NCBI GenBank assembly: GCA_013288135.1
Contig: JABDCL010000002.1
Coordinates: 1-64,000, forward strand
DNA: 64,000 nucleotides
DNA from: Gammaproteobacteria bacterium
GTDB taxonomy: Bacteria > Pseudomonadota > Gammaproteobacteria > UBA6186 > Azoamicaceae
Direction: 5' to 3'
Positions 46,602-56,360 of the stretch are shown piece by piece. The translations under genes and the position numbers were made by a program. The notes under the pieces are model-generated. The model had not been told where the DNA came from. It worked only from the letters and a program-made list of their open reading frames with translations, and did no database searches. Each line of letters opens with the position of its first letter. The first letter of the stretch is position 1.

Positions 46602-47519
46602 CTAAGCTGAAACAGAAGACACCAACCGCCGCGGCGCCACTCGACCATCCTCTAAAATTTCACCCACCCCTATAAATCGACCATCCCTTAAAACCAGCTT
46701 TACCCAACCCTCTGTAGGAGCATAAGGAACAATGACTGGCTGACCTTGCTGTATATAATAAGCAGCCGCATCCGATAATTGAATATCTGGCCAAGAAGCA
46801 ACTCCACTATCCACAGGTAATAAGCAAGCATCCAGTTGTGTTAAATCATCCTGATTGGCAAAATGCTCTAAGATGGACATAGGAATCATCTGCTCTTCTG
46901 TATAAGGGCCCGCCCCTAAACGCCGGAGGGCAACAACATGTGCGCCACACCCCAATGCCTCCCCAATATCATCCACTAATGTCCTAACATACGTTCCTTT
47001 GCTTGTTTTTACATCTAAGATCAAACAAGCATTTTGATAAGACTTAAGTGTCAGCTCATAAATAGAAACCGGACGACTTGCTCGCTCTATTTCAATCCCT
47101 TTTCTGGCTAACTGATAGAGCGGTTTTCCTTGATGTTTAATTGCAGAGAACATCGGGGGGATTTGAGAAATATTCCCTCGAAAATTTGCTAAGGTTGATT
47201 CAATTTTTGATTCTGTTATGTCAATGAGAGAACGAGTGGATATCACCTCCCCTTCCGAATCCCCACTCTTCGTGCGAACTCCCAACCTCGCTGTGACCTG
47301 ATAATACTTATCAGATTCTAGTAAAAATCTCGAAAATTTTGTGGCCTCTCCAAAACAAAGCGGTAATAATCCACTGGCAATGGGATCAAGACTGCCACTG
47401 TGTCCTGCTTTCTTTGCATTAAACAAACGTTTCACAATTTGTAAAGCAGCATTTGATGATATTCCCGTGGGTTTATCCAGAAGTAAGATTCCATCGATAT
47501 TTCTTTTTATTCTGGTCAT
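46602..47519 (-). CDS. truB: tRNA pseudouridine-55 synthase
   Basis: 305 aa. Makes pseudouridine 55 in the T-loop. The catalytic Asp is in HSGSLDPIASGLLPLCFGEATKFSRF, and KTSKGTYVRTLVDDIGEALG is the second signature. A PUA-like C-terminus follows. Its ATG overlaps the rbfA stop by four bases (ATGA). Confidence 0.98.
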   Translation of the reverse strand: MTRIKRNIDGILLLDKPTGISSNAALQIVKRLFNAKKAGHSGSLDPIASGLLPLCFGEATKFSRFLLESDKYYQVTARLGVRTKSGDSEGEVISTRSLIDITESKIESTLANFRGNISQIPPMFSAIKHQGKPLYQLARKGIEIERASRPVSIYELTLKSYQNACLILDVKTSKGTYVRTLVDDIGEALGCGAHVVALRRLGAGPYTEEQMIPMSILEHFANQDDLTQLDACLLPVDSGVASWPDIQLSDAAAYYIQQGQPVIVPYAPTEGWVKLVLRDGRFIGVGEILEDGRVAPRRLVSSVSA

Positions 47520-47866
47520 TCTAAAGAAATGGCTTTTTCTATCATTGAGGATAACCGCTGTCCTCTGATCACTGAATCATCAAAAATAAACCGAAGGCAA
47601 GGAACCACACGTAGATTCATGCTACGTGCCAATAAACTCCTGAAAAACCCAGATGCTTCATTAAGAACGGTAAGTGTTTCTTTCACTTTAGCATCTTCAA
47701 AAACGGTGACAAATACTTTTGCATACGCTAAATCACGCGATACTTCAACATTGACAATGGTCACAAATCCAACACGAGGATCATTCAATTCTTTTCGAAT
47801 AAGATTTGCTAATTCTCTTTGTAATGCATCGGCTATTCTGTGTGTGCGATTATAGTTTTTTGGCAT
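47516..47866 (-). CDS. rbfA: Ribosome-binding factor A
   Basis: 116 aa. KH-like fold with NRTHRIADALQRELANLIRKEL near the start and the family motif RVVPCLRFIFDDSV. Needed for 16S 5' end maturation and 30S assembly in the cold. Between infB and truB. Confidence 0.96.
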   Translation of the reverse strand: MPKNYNRTHRIADALQRELANLIRKELNDPRVGFVTIVNVEVSRDLAYAKVFVTVFEDAKVKETLTVLNEASGFFRSLLARSMNLRVVPCLRFIFDDSVIRGQRLSSMIEKAISLE

Positions 47867-47896
47867 AATAATTGTTTCAAACCTATTTTTTTACTA

Positions 47897-50500
47897 TTAG
47901 CTACGAGAAATCTCGGTCATCTCATAGACTTCGATTTGATCACCCACTTTAACATCATTGTAATTCTTAACACCAATACCACATTCCGTTCCATGTCGAA
48001 CTTCAGAAGCATCCTCTTTAAAACGACGAAGGGACTCTAATTCACCCTGGTAAATAACCACATTATTACGCAATACCCGAATCGGATTTCCTCGTTTTAC
48101 AATGCCTTCTATCACCATACATCCCGCAATCGCACCAATCTTTGCTGAACGGAAAACATCTCGAACTTCCGCTAATCCTACAATTTTTTCTTTAAATTGT
48201 GGCCCTAGTAAACCATTAATGGATCGTTTAACTTCATCAACCACATCATAAATAATACTATGATAATAAATATTTAAAGATTCATTATTGGCAATTCGTC
48301 TCGCTGTCGCATCTGCTCTTACATTAAAACCAATGACGATAGCTTGAGAGGCCATCGCTAAAGTCACATCGGATTCATTAATACCCCCAACCCCTTGTGA
48401 TACAACTTTTACTTTAACTTCATCGGTAGAGAGCTTTTCTAGCGCTTCTGTTAAGGCTTCTGCTGAGCCCTGTACATCGGCTTTTAAAACAACTTTAAGG
48501 TTCTTGGATTCACCTTGTTGCATCCTATCAAAAAAACCTTCCAGTTTAGAACCGTGACTGCGCGCCATTCGAACATCACGATGTTTACTTTGACGGAAAA
48601 GAGCAATTTCTCTTGCTTTCCTTTCATCCGCAACAATGGTAAATGGTTCTCCAGCAGCCGGGGTTCCAGATAATCCAAGAACTTCAACGGGCATAGAGGG
48701 TAATGCTTCTGAAACAGATTTACCTAATTCGTTAATAAGTGCTCTCACACGACCAAATTCTAAACCTGCCAACATGATTTCGCCTTGATGCAAAGTACCG
48801 CTTTGTACTAATACAGAGGCCACAGGTCCAAAGCCTTTATCAAGACGCGCTTCTAGCACTACTCCTCTTGCAGGGCCTGTTATGGGTGCTTTGAGTTCCA
48901 AAACTTCTGCTTGTAAATTAATACCTTCTAAAAGAGCGTCCATCCCTTCTCCTGTTTTTGCTGAAACAGGGAAAAACATCACCTCACCTCCCCATGACTC
49001 AGGGATAAGTCCATGTTGAGATAATTCATTATTAATGCGATCCATGTCAGATTCCGGTTTATCTATTTTATTGACCGCGACAATCACAGGAACTTCTGCA
49101 GCTTTGGCATGCTGAATGGCTTCAACCGTTTGAGGCATAACACCATCATCTGCAGCTACCACTAAAACAACGATATCCGTACACTGTGCCCCTCGCGCAC
49201 GCATAGAAGTAAAAGCAGCGTGGCCTGGTGTATCTAGAAAAGTAATCTCACCTCGATTGCTTTTAACATGGTAAGCACCAATATGTTGGGTAATCCCACC
49301 CGCTTCAGATGCTGTGACTCGTGTTCGTCGAAAATAATCTAAAAGCGACGTTTTACCGTGGTCTACATGTCCCATCACCGTCACAATCGGTGCTCGAGGT
49401 AAAAGCTCTCCTACATGCTCTTCTACTATAAGTGAATCTTCAAGTGTGACATCTTTAATTAATTTTACTTTATGCCCCATTTCTTCAACCACAATCACTG
49501 CGATATCTTGATCAAGAACTTGGTTAATGGTGGCCATTGTTCCTAATTTCATTAAGGTTTTAATAACTTCGGCAACTTTAACCGACATTTTAGAAGCCAA
49601 TTCTGACACTTGTATGGTTTCAGGGATCAATATTTCTTTAACAATAGGACCCATAGGTTTTTCAAAAGCGTGTTTTTTTTGAATTTCCTCTTTAGATTTT
49701 AAAGCTTGTAAAGTTTCTTTTATTTTAATTTTAGGCTTGGCTTTTACTCTACGACGCGTTCGAACAATGGCTTCTTCCCCTTCTCCCTCTCCTTCTTCTT
49801 CCTCTAAATCGACAATCGGATTAACAATACTTCCCTTAATAACCGGAACTTTGCCTTTTCTAAGCTCACGAATATCACTTCTACCTTTGGATTTCCGACT
49901 TTTTTCACCTTCTTCCTCTAAGAGTTCTCGTGTAGAGCGTCCTTTCGTCTTATGCGGATGATGTATTTCTTCAGATGGTTTAGGTTTTTGAACTTCCTGT
50001 AGAATAGGTTCATTCACCAGAGATTCAGTGGCCAATGGAGTATTTTTTGATTCTTCTGCAAGAGAAGTTTCTATTTTTTCCTTAACAGAAGGTGCTTCTT
50101 TTATAACAGAAGTGACTTCTACGACAGATTCTTTAGTTATCGGAGGTTTCTTGACTTCTTCTATTTGTTCAGGAGCACCGGGTAGTGTTTCTTTTTTAAC
50201 ATAAATATGACGCTTTTTACTAACGACACTGACAGTACTTTTTCGACCCTGAACTTTGATTTCAGTGACACTCTTGCGTCTCAAAGTAATTTTCTTAGGT
50301 TCAGCAATAGTTTTAGGTTCAGAAATGGTTTGTTCACCATGAGCTTGTTTAAGAAAAGCCAGCAATTTTTGCCTCTGAGGCTCTGTAAGAACATCCTTAC
50401 GACCAGAAACATCCACGCCTGCTTTCTGCAATTGTTCTACCACAAGCTCAAAGGACACACCCAGTTGTTTGGCAAATTTTTCGACTGTTATGTCTGGCAT
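47897..50500 (-). CDS. infB: Translation initiation factor IF-2
   Basis: 867 aa. N-terminal IF2N domain (about 1-55) and a long charged linker rich in Lys/Glu (about 60-290). The G domain has G1 GHVDHGKT (about 376-383), DTPGHAAF and NKIDKPE. Domains II, III and IV carry the fMet-tRNA-binding C-terminus. It brings initiator tRNA to the 30S subunit. Note the initiator tRNA gene heads the same gene block. Confidence 0.99.
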   Translation of the reverse strand: MPDITVEKFAKQLGVSFELVVEQLQKAGVDVSGRKDVLTEPQRQKLLAFLKQAHGEQTISEPKTIAEPKKITLRRKSVTEIKVQGRKSTVSVVSKKRHIYVKKETLPGAPEQIEEVKKPPITKESVVEVTSVIKEAPSVKEKIETSLAEESKNTPLATESLVNEPILQEVQKPKPSEEIHHPHKTKGRSTRELLEEEGEKSRKSKGRSDIRELRKGKVPVIKGSIVNPIVDLEEEEGEGEGEEAIVRTRRRVKAKPKIKIKETLQALKSKEEIQKKHAFEKPMGPIVKEILIPETIQVSELASKMSVKVAEVIKTLMKLGTMATINQVLDQDIAVIVVEEMGHKVKLIKDVTLEDSLIVEEHVGELLPRAPIVTVMGHVDHGKTSLLDYFRRTRVTASEAGGITQHIGAYHVKSNRGEITFLDTPGHAAFTSMRARGAQCTDIVVLVVAADDGVMPQTVEAIQHAKAAEVPVIVAVNKIDKPESDMDRINNELSQHGLIPESWGGEVMFFPVSAKTGEGMDALLEGINLQAEVLELKAPITGPARGVVLEARLDKGFGPVASVLVQSGTLHQGEIMLAGLEFGRVRALINELGKSVSEALPSMPVEVLGLSGTPAAGEPFTIVADERKAREIALFRQSKHRDVRMARSHGSKLEGFFDRMQQGESKNLKVVLKADVQGSAEALTEALEKLSTDEVKVKVVSQGVGGINESDVTLAMASQAIVIGFNVRADATARRIANNESLNIYYHSIIYDVVDEVKRSINGLLGPQFKEKIVGLAEVRDVFRSAKIGAIAGCMVIEGIVKRGNPIRVLRNNVVIYQGELESLRRFKEDASEVRHGTECGIGVKNYNDVKVGDQIEVYEMTEISRS

Positions 50501-50516
50501 GAAACACCCCTACATT

Positions 50517-52025
50517 TTAAACAAACCAATGCGCTCTTGCTGCCATAATAAGCTTAGCTGCATCTGCTTCATTGAGTCCTGGAATATCTTGCAGATCAAT
50601 AACAGCTTGTTCAGCCAAATCATCACGTGTAATAATGCCATGATTTGCTAAAACAAAAGCCAAATGCTTATCCATGCCTTCTAATTCCAACAGATCTTGC
50701 GCAGGTTCATTTTTATTTAATTGTTCTTCCAAAGCGATGGCTTGCGTTAATAGAAAATCTTTTGCGCGGGTACGCAATTCATTAACAGCTTCTTCATCAA
50801 ACCCTTCAATTTCTAACAACTCTTGAATAGGGACATAAGCAATTTCTTCTAAACTTGTAAATCCTTCTTCAATTAAAACATTGGCAACATCTTCATCTAC
50901 ATCTAATTGTTCGATAAATGTCCGTTGTAACTTTTCATGTTCAACTTCACTGCGTTCTGTTGCTTCTTTATCTGATAAAATATTTAATTCCCACCCCGTC
51001 AATTGGCTTGCCAGTCTAACATTTTGCCCATTTCTTCCGATGGCTTGAGAGAGGTGTTCTTCCGCAACAGCAATATCCATAGTATGAGCATCTTCATCCA
51101 CAACAATTGAAACAACTTCTGCCGGCGCCATAGCATTCATCACTAATGACGCTGGATTATCATCCCATAAGATGATATCCACTCGTTCTCCCCCTAATTC
51201 ATTAGAAACTGCCTGTACTCGCGCTCCACGCATCCCAACACAAGCACCCACGGGATCAATGCGACCATCATTGGTTTTGACTGCAATTTTTGCTCTAACA
51301 CCGGGATCACGAGCTGCACTTTTAATTTCGATAATGCCTTCTCCCACTTCAGGAACTTCAATCTTAAAAAGTTCAATTAACATCTCGTTACAGGTACGAC
51401 TGAGTTTAAACTGTGGACCTCGAGATTCATTGGTAACCTCACCTAAATAGGCTCGAACTCTATCACCCGGCCTAAAAACCTCACGTGGCAATAAATCTTC
51501 TCGGAGCATAATGGCTTCGGCGTTACTCCCTAAATCAAGTATCACTGCTTCACGCGAACCCTTCTTCACAATACCTGTGATTAATTGTCCTATTTTACTG
51601 CGAAATTCATCTGCAATAATGGCACGCTCAGCATCACGGACCTTTTGGAAAATAACTTGCTTGGCTGTTTGAGCCGCAATACGGCCAAACTCCACAGATT
51701 CCATTATTTCTTCAATAATGTCCCCTTCTTTAATATTAGGTGAGCGTTTTTGTGCCTCACTTAAAACAATTTGCCTATCAGGGAAAAACTCTATAGTTTC
51801 ATCCGATTGCGTATCAGGCACAACTGTCCATAAACGATACGTTTCGTATTGACCCGATTTTCTATCGATATCAACACGCACATCAACCTCTGCTCCATAT
51901 TTTTTCTTGGTCGCAGATACTAATGCCGCTTCAATTGCCTGAAAAATAACTTCTTCAGACACACCTTTCTCGTTAGAAACAGCACCCACTATTAACTTTA
52001 ACGGAATCTCTTTGCTCATATTCAA
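50517..52025 (-). CDS. nusA: Transcription termination/antitermination protein NusA
   Basis: 502 aa. N-terminal RNA polymerase-binding domain, S1 domain (about 135-200), KH1 and KH2 ([36 protein letters not shown]), and two C-terminal acidic helix-hairpin repeats as in enterobacteria. It controls pausing, termination and antitermination. 16 bp before infB, 20 bp after rimP. Confidence 0.99.
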   Translation of the reverse strand: MNMSKEIPLKLIVGAVSNEKGVSEEVIFQAIEAALVSATKKKYGAEVDVRVDIDRKSGQYETYRLWTVVPDTQSDETIEFFPDRQIVLSEAQKRSPNIKEGDIIEEIMESVEFGRIAAQTAKQVIFQKVRDAERAIIADEFRSKIGQLITGIVKKGSREAVILDLGSNAEAIMLREDLLPREVFRPGDRVRAYLGEVTNESRGPQFKLSRTCNEMLIELFKIEVPEVGEGIIEIKSAARDPGVRAKIAVKTNDGRIDPVGACVGMRGARVQAVSNELGGERVDIILWDDNPASLVMNAMAPAEVVSIVVDEDAHTMDIAVAEEHLSQAIGRNGQNVRLASQLTGWELNILSDKEATERSEVEHEKLQRTFIEQLDVDEDVANVLIEEGFTSLEEIAYVPIQELLEIEGFDEEAVNELRTRAKDFLLTQAIALEEQLNKNEPAQDLLELEGMDKHLAFVLANHGIITRDDLAEQAVIDLQDIPGLNEADAAKLIMAARAHWFV

Positions 52026-52044
52026 GCCTCAATGTTTCTTAGGG

Positions 52045-52506
52045 CTACCACTCCGGGACAATTCGTGCCCGATCTATATCTGCAAAAGAAAGCGTTACTT
52101 CAACCTCATCCACTACAAGATGGATTTGGTCCCCCTGGATTGCCTTTAATCTCCCCTTATAGTTTTTTCTTCCTTGTATTGGCGCAATCAAGTGAATCAT
52201 CACTAGCTTTCCAATTTGCTCTGCAAACTGATCCTCAGTAAACAATAATCTATCCAACCCTGGAGAAGATACTTCCAAAAGATAATCTCCAGAAATCACG
52301 TTTTCCACACTTAACACGGCATTTACCCGCCGACTCACCCGCTCACAATCTTCTACTTTCACCCCACCTGGTTTATCAATATACAGTCTTACCACCGAGC
52401 GCTTACCGTGAGGTAAATGCTCTAAACCCACTAAGGTACAGCCTAAGTCATTCACTACCGGTGTAATCACCTTTTCTAACACCAAATGCCGTCGCATAAC
52501 CCTCAT
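52045..52506 (-). CDS. rimP: Ribosome maturation factor RimP
   Basis: 153 aa. KGxx-type alpha/beta N-terminus with LVGLEHLPHGKRSVVRLYIDKPGGV and DCERVSRRVNAVLSVE, then DYLLEVSSPGLDRLLF and an SH3-like C-terminus. Acts in 30S assembly. The nusA start follows. Confidence 0.97.
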   Translation of the reverse strand: MRVMRRHLVLEKVITPVVNDLGCTLVGLEHLPHGKRSVVRLYIDKPGGVKVEDCERVSRRVNAVLSVENVISGDYLLEVSSPGLDRLLFTEDQFAEQIGKLVMIHLIAPIQGRKNYKGRLKAIQGDQIHLVVDEVEVTLSFADIDRARIVPEW

Positions 52507-52559
52507 CCAACAAACAAAAAATGGGCTCTAGGCCCACTTCTTCTTATACTACCATCAAC

Positions 52560-52579
52560 AAAAAGCCCCATGCGGGGCT
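52560..52579 (-). terminator. Intrinsic terminator after tRNA-fMet
   Basis: Minus-strand AGCCCC-GCAT-GGGGCT followed by TTTT. Between the tRNA and rimP; partial read-through could still feed the operon. Confidence 0.75.
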
Positions 52580-52596
52580 CTTATAATAGTTTATTC

Positions 52597-52673
<77 letters not shown>

Positions 52674-52685
52674 TTAAGTTTTCAT

Positions 52686-52715
52686 ATAATATCTCATTAT
52701 TATGAGAAAATGCAA
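52686..52715 (-). promoter_or_regulatory. Promoter of tRNA-fMet
   Basis: Minus-strand TTGCAT (52710-52715), 18-bp spacer, TATTAT (52686-52691), 12 bp before the tRNA 5' end. Confidence 0.55.
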
Positions 52716-52818
52716 GCCTTTATAACTAACATATATTTATTTATATCACTTTATTATTAAATAATATAACTTTTGCCAAGACCAGAGCGCTATAATTAAG
52801 TAATAAGGATGACAACAT

Positions 52819-54636
52819 ATGACACAACTGGAACTGGCAAAGGCATTAGAAAAGGGTGATATTACAACTTTTTCTAAATTGTTAGAAGAAGCATTTAAAG
52901 TTTTATTAAAAGAAACCTGTCGACCCGACACTCATTTAACCGAAACAATAAAAGAGGAAATCCAAAACATTCAAATATTGATTAATCGAGGTGCCCACTA
53001 TCAAGAGTTACAAGAGCTCATGGTACAACTTGCTAAGTCTGCTGCCTCTGTATTTATTCTTCAAACGCATGAACTCAATATAACAATCAACACCAAAACT
53101 TTATTTGGAACACCTTACCATCAATTTATTCTGTACCTTAAGGAAATGCGAGCACGCTTATTTCTTGAACACAGGTTCGGGATCGATCAAAAAACCACCC
53201 TTAATGGGTATTCTTTTTCTGCAGAAGATCTGCACTACGCTAATGCCATCCTTGAAATGAAACATTCTTTTAAAAGATTTATTGAATCCAATGAGCATTA
53301 TACCAAAGTACTTAATCTACTGACAAATGCATTTAAACCTGTACTCAAATCTACTTCAAACCTTGAATTACAGTTTAAAGCAGAAAAAGAAGCAGCGAAA
53401 GTTATCCAATTCATGAATGCAGATATCGCTTCCCTCTGTACCCCAGAATATTTTAATTCAATTTCAGATAAGCTTAAAAACAAAGATTTTTTCATCATTC
53501 CCATTTTAACGTTGTATATTGCTTCTTCGCATCTTGATCTTGCCACATCCACACATGCAGAAGCTGTGGCCCTGCTTAACAGTGACAAACTCTTTAAATT
53601 AAATCGATCAGGCTTAACTAAAATTCCCAATATCACCATTTATAAAACACAAAAATATGCTAAAGAAGCAATGGAATTATTGATTAAAGAATTACTAACC
53701 TCATTTGAAACGCCGCGTGATCACAAAATCTGGGAAAAATCAATCAACGACTTAACAAAACCTGAAAAAATTAAAACCATTTTAAAAAGAGAACAGTTTG
53801 TCGGAAATTGTGCCTGGGCAACCTCTAAACTCTTTATTTATAGTGAGGTTTTTGCAATTATATTTCAATTTTTAAAAGATCAAAAATTAAAAGATTTTGA
53901 AGCCATGCGTTTAGTAAGCCCTATTGCAGATGCTCTTTATAAACAATTTACAACGGCCGATCGTAATAATGCGGTTTCTGATTATCTCTCTTCACATGGC
54001 ATGATAATTACAGAACCCTCAAATGTTCAAGATAGGATCCAAAATATTAAAGCATTTTTAAAAAAAATATCCCTTGAAGAAGCAATTCCTGCGGACAAAG
54101 AACTATTGACCAGCATTTGTATAAAATCCCTCAATAAATTATTGGCCGATCATCTCAAAAAAGGAGACATTGGCGCCGCCCAAGAACTCTTTAAAACGGA
54201 ATCTCGATTGGTTGAAGGTTGGAATCCGTTATTTTATGCTGCCTTAAGCGGAAAATTAGCCATTGCAGAGTTATTAGCCAATAATCCCGTTTATGTGAAT
54301 GCCAGAGAACCTCAAAATAATAATACCCCTCTCCATTTAGCTGCAGCCCATGGCCATTTAAAAATCTGTAAAATTTTCGTTCTCCATCAAAAGAAAAATT
54401 ATCTCAATCTAAAAGCAGTGAATTATAATGGGAACACAGCACTGCATCTTGCCGCCCTGAATGGAAAAACAGAAATTGCAAGTTATCTCTTAAAACATGA
54501 TCCTGAGTTACTCCCTATTAAAAATGTAGCCGGTGATACTGCCCTTAAATTAGCGCATGATACTGAAAGTCAAGAGATGGTGAAATTGCTACAAAGTTTG
54601 TTGGGGTCAAATCTGGATTCTGGATTAAATCAATAA
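52819..54636 (+). CDS. Ankyrin-repeat protein with a long novel N-terminal region
   Basis: 605 aa. Residues about 1-460 are mostly helical and match no domain I recognise. Residues about 466-600 hold four ankyrin-type units: NPLFYAALSGKLAIAELL, TPLHLAAAHGHLKICKIF, TALHLAALNGKTEIASYLL and a final TALKLAHDTESQEMVKLL. No signal peptide or membrane segment. AAGGA precedes the ATG, and a perfect TATAAT stands at 52791-52796 without a good -35. Candidate host-directed effector by analogy with Legionellales; a housekeeping role is not excluded. Confidence 0.8.
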   Translation: MTQLELAKALEKGDITTFSKLLEEAFKVLLKETCRPDTHLTETIKEEIQNIQILINRGAHYQELQELMVQLAKSAASVFILQTHELNITINTKTLFGTPYHQFILYLKEMRARLFLEHRFGIDQKTTLNGYSFSAEDLHYANAILEMKHSFKRFIESNEHYTKVLNLLTNAFKPVLKSTSNLELQFKAEKEAAKVIQFMNADIASLCTPEYFNSISDKLKNKDFFIIPILTLYIASSHLDLATSTHAEAVALLNSDKLFKLNRSGLTKIPNITIYKTQKYAKEAMELLIKELLTSFETPRDHKIWEKSINDLTKPEKIKTILKREQFVGNCAWATSKLFIYSEVFAIIFQFLKDQKLKDFEAMRLVSPIADALYKQFTTADRNNAVSDYLSSHGMIITEPSNVQDRIQNIKAFLKKISLEEAIPADKELLTSICIKSLNKLLADHLKKGDIGAAQELFKTESRLVEGWNPLFYAALSGKLAIAELLANNPVYVNAREPQNNNTPLHLAAAHGHLKICKIFVLHQKKNYLNLKAVNYNGNTALHLAALNGKTEIASYLLKHDPELLPIKNVAGDTALKLAHDTESQEMVKLLQSLLGSNLDSGLNQ

Positions 54637-54674
54637 ACCGTTCCCCCAGGTACAAAAACTGGGCAAAAAAACAT

Positions 54675-54708
54675 TTGACTTTAAAATACAAATTGCATAA
54701 ATTATGCA
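54675..54708 (+). promoter_or_regulatory. Promoter with overlapping 15-bp palindrome
   Basis: TTGACT (54675-54680), 17-bp spacer, TAAATT (54698-54703). The -10 lies inside the perfect palindrome TGCATAA-A-TTATGCA (54694-54708), a good operator position. It supports the downstream ATG at 54779 as the true start. Confidence 0.5.
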
Positions 54709-54778
54709 CTCATATTATAAACTTGGTCGTTTTGTGCACAGCACACAACATAAAAATATTTTAATGGGGGTATTAAAA

Positions 54779-55852
54779 ATGGCTGCAGTTGTAGAATCAG
54801 AATTTAATATTGCTTCTATCGACAAACCATATGCTTTATTTTTACCAGAACTTATAGCGCTTATCACATCTCAACCTACTTCTCCCTTTTATGTTGGCAA
54901 ATCCATTAATTATAATCTTAGTTATAATTATACTCTACAGGAGTACGTTCGAACACTTCAAACTAATGCTGCAAATGCAGGAAATATGATTGCACAAAGA
55001 AATTTGTGTTTATACACAGTTTTAATTATTTCAAGAGGATTAAAAGCTTTTGAATACTTTAGATATCTCGCTACACAAGAAAGAACAACAACCCAATATA
55101 TTCTTTATGACCTATTTAACGAAATGGGTACCCCACAAAATGTCGATCAACTCGCAGAGGCTCTTAAAAAGGCTGCTGATGAAAAAAACCATCCTACCGC
55201 TAAAATCCTTCTGGGAGCACTCATGTTTGATGGTCTGGGAGGGAATGGAAAATATAGAAAAATTGAAAAAAATCTTAAAAAAGGTATGGAATACCTAAAA
55301 CAAGCTGCAGCTGCAGGAGGTCCCGCTGCTAACATACTCATAACAAAATTAACTTCCAAAAAAGAACCATCTGCTCAAAAAACTGTAGCTCAAAAATCCC
55401 CTAGCCGACCTCGCTCTGTAGAGACGCATCCTCGATTTGAAATTAATTTTGGTCCGCCTCTACCAACCTTGCCTTATGAAAAAAGTTCACCTGCTGTTGC
55501 TTTTTCTCCACTCGCTCTTGCTCTCTTCTCTCAACAACCTGAAACAGCCTCATCATCTTCCGCAATACCGGCTGATACAACCAGTGCTGCAGCATCAACT
55601 TCTCTCCCTACAGCACCCGCAGTACCTACAGTATCACCCCAACCAAGTGCTTCCAATAGTTCTTCCAGCACATCAATAACACCCACACCGAAAACTGCTT
55701 CAAATGATACTTCAGATGAAGAGCCTCAAGGGTTCGATGCATTTCTTATAGCTATTCGTAGTATGAAAAGAAGGGATCATGAAGATACATCTGATGAAGA
55801 ATCAGACACTCTACAACCAATAAGGAAAAGTAGGAAAAGGTGGAGAAAATAA
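54779..55852 (+). CDS. Sel1-repeat protein with Ser/Pro-rich region and basic tail
   Basis: 357 aa from the ATG at 54779 (GGGGG 8 nt upstream). An earlier ATG at 54704 overlaps the likely -10 to start region of the promoter. Residues about 137-190 contain Sel1-type units (AKILLGALMFDGLGG, KGMEYLKQAAAAGG). Residues about 205-310 are Pro/Ser/Thr/Ala-rich and probably disordered. The tail has two DTSDEE acidic clusters and ends in RKSRKRWRK, a pattern like a eukaryotic nuclear localisation signal next to casein-kinase-II-type sites. No signal peptide. Candidate nucleus-directed effector; inference only. Confidence 0.75.
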   Translation: MAAVVESEFNIASIDKPYALFLPELIALITSQPTSPFYVGKSINYNLSYNYTLQEYVRTLQTNAANAGNMIAQRNLCLYTVLIISRGLKAFEYFRYLATQERTTTQYILYDLFNEMGTPQNVDQLAEALKKAADEKNHPTAKILLGALMFDGLGGNGKYRKIEKNLKKGMEYLKQAAAAGGPAANILITKLTSKKEPSAQKTVAQKSPSRPRSVETHPRFEINFGPPLPTLPYEKSSPAVAFSPLALALFSQQPETASSSSAIPADTTSAAASTSLPTAPAVPTVSPQPSASNSSSSTSITPTPKTASNDTSDEEPQGFDAFLIAIRSMKRRDHEDTSDEESDTLQPIRKSRKRWRK

Positions 55853-55870
55853 CGATAACGGAAAACAAGG

Positions 55871-55974
55871 GTCAGATCCAAAAAGTTCACCACCTTATTT
55901 TTTCTATTCAACAGGTCAAATGTGGCGAGCAGATTTGGATTCTGGTCTATTCAGCATGCTGATTACAAAAATTC
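55871..55974 (+). repeat. Direct repeat flanking the toxin cassette, left copy
   Basis: 104 bp, about 88% identical to 57901-58005 with one indel. Both start GTCAGAT and end near AATTC. It includes the last nine codons of the immunity-like gene. Confidence 0.88.
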
Positions 55975-56360
55975 CTATAGGCTACTATTAATTGAGGAAG
56001 ACTTAATTCGCTCGTTTCAATATCCCCAGATTTTAAAAATTTTTTTATCAATTTTTTCAACTCATCTACATGAGTAGGTGTTTCTTCAGCAAGTGTAACT
56101 TGAATATTTTTATTATTAATTATCCATTCTACGTTCTTAAAAAGACCAAACAAAAATCGTCCTTCTGTTGGTTTTTCAGCGATTCCTTCCTCATTTACTG
56201 TTTCTAACTTTAATAGCCTTCCTTCAGCATCAAATGCCTTATATACGTTATCAGAGACGTCAATTGCTTCTAATTTATGTTGCATATCAGACTCTAAATC
56301 AAACATATAAAGTTCATGGAATTCTTCCGATACAAAGATTGGTAATTTAATTTTATTCAT
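55947..56360 (-). CDS. Probable immunity protein of the adjacent toxin
   Basis: 137 aa, acidic, no signal peptide or membrane segment. No named domain recognised. The start ATG overlaps the stop of the upstream toxin-like gene by one base (TAATG), the usual coupling of a polymorphic toxin and its cognate immunity gene. Size, acidity and place are the evidence for the call. The 3' end lies in the left direct repeat. Alternatives are a chaperone or an unrelated small protein. Confidence 0.55.
   Translation of the reverse strand: MNKIKLPIFVSEEFHELYMFDLESDMQHKLEAIDVSDNVYKAFDAEGRLLKLETVNEEGIAEKPTEGRFLFGLFKNVEWIINNKNIQVTLAEETPTHVDELKKLIKKFLKSGDIETSELSLPQLIVAYRNFCNQHAE

Noticed and set aside
49737-49961. 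Ser/Pro-rich frame antisense to infB
   Set aside because: Mirror image of the Glu/Lys-rich IF-2 linker.
44045-52506. Anything unusual in the rimP-nusA-infB-rbfA-truB-rpsO-pnp block
   Set aside because: Standard gene order, lengths and motifs; an ordinary region.
54704-54778. Longer N-terminus for the Sel1/basic-tail protein
   Set aside because: The upstream ATG lies just after the predicted -10, with no ribosome binding site; the ATG at 54779 has a GGGGG tract at the right distance.
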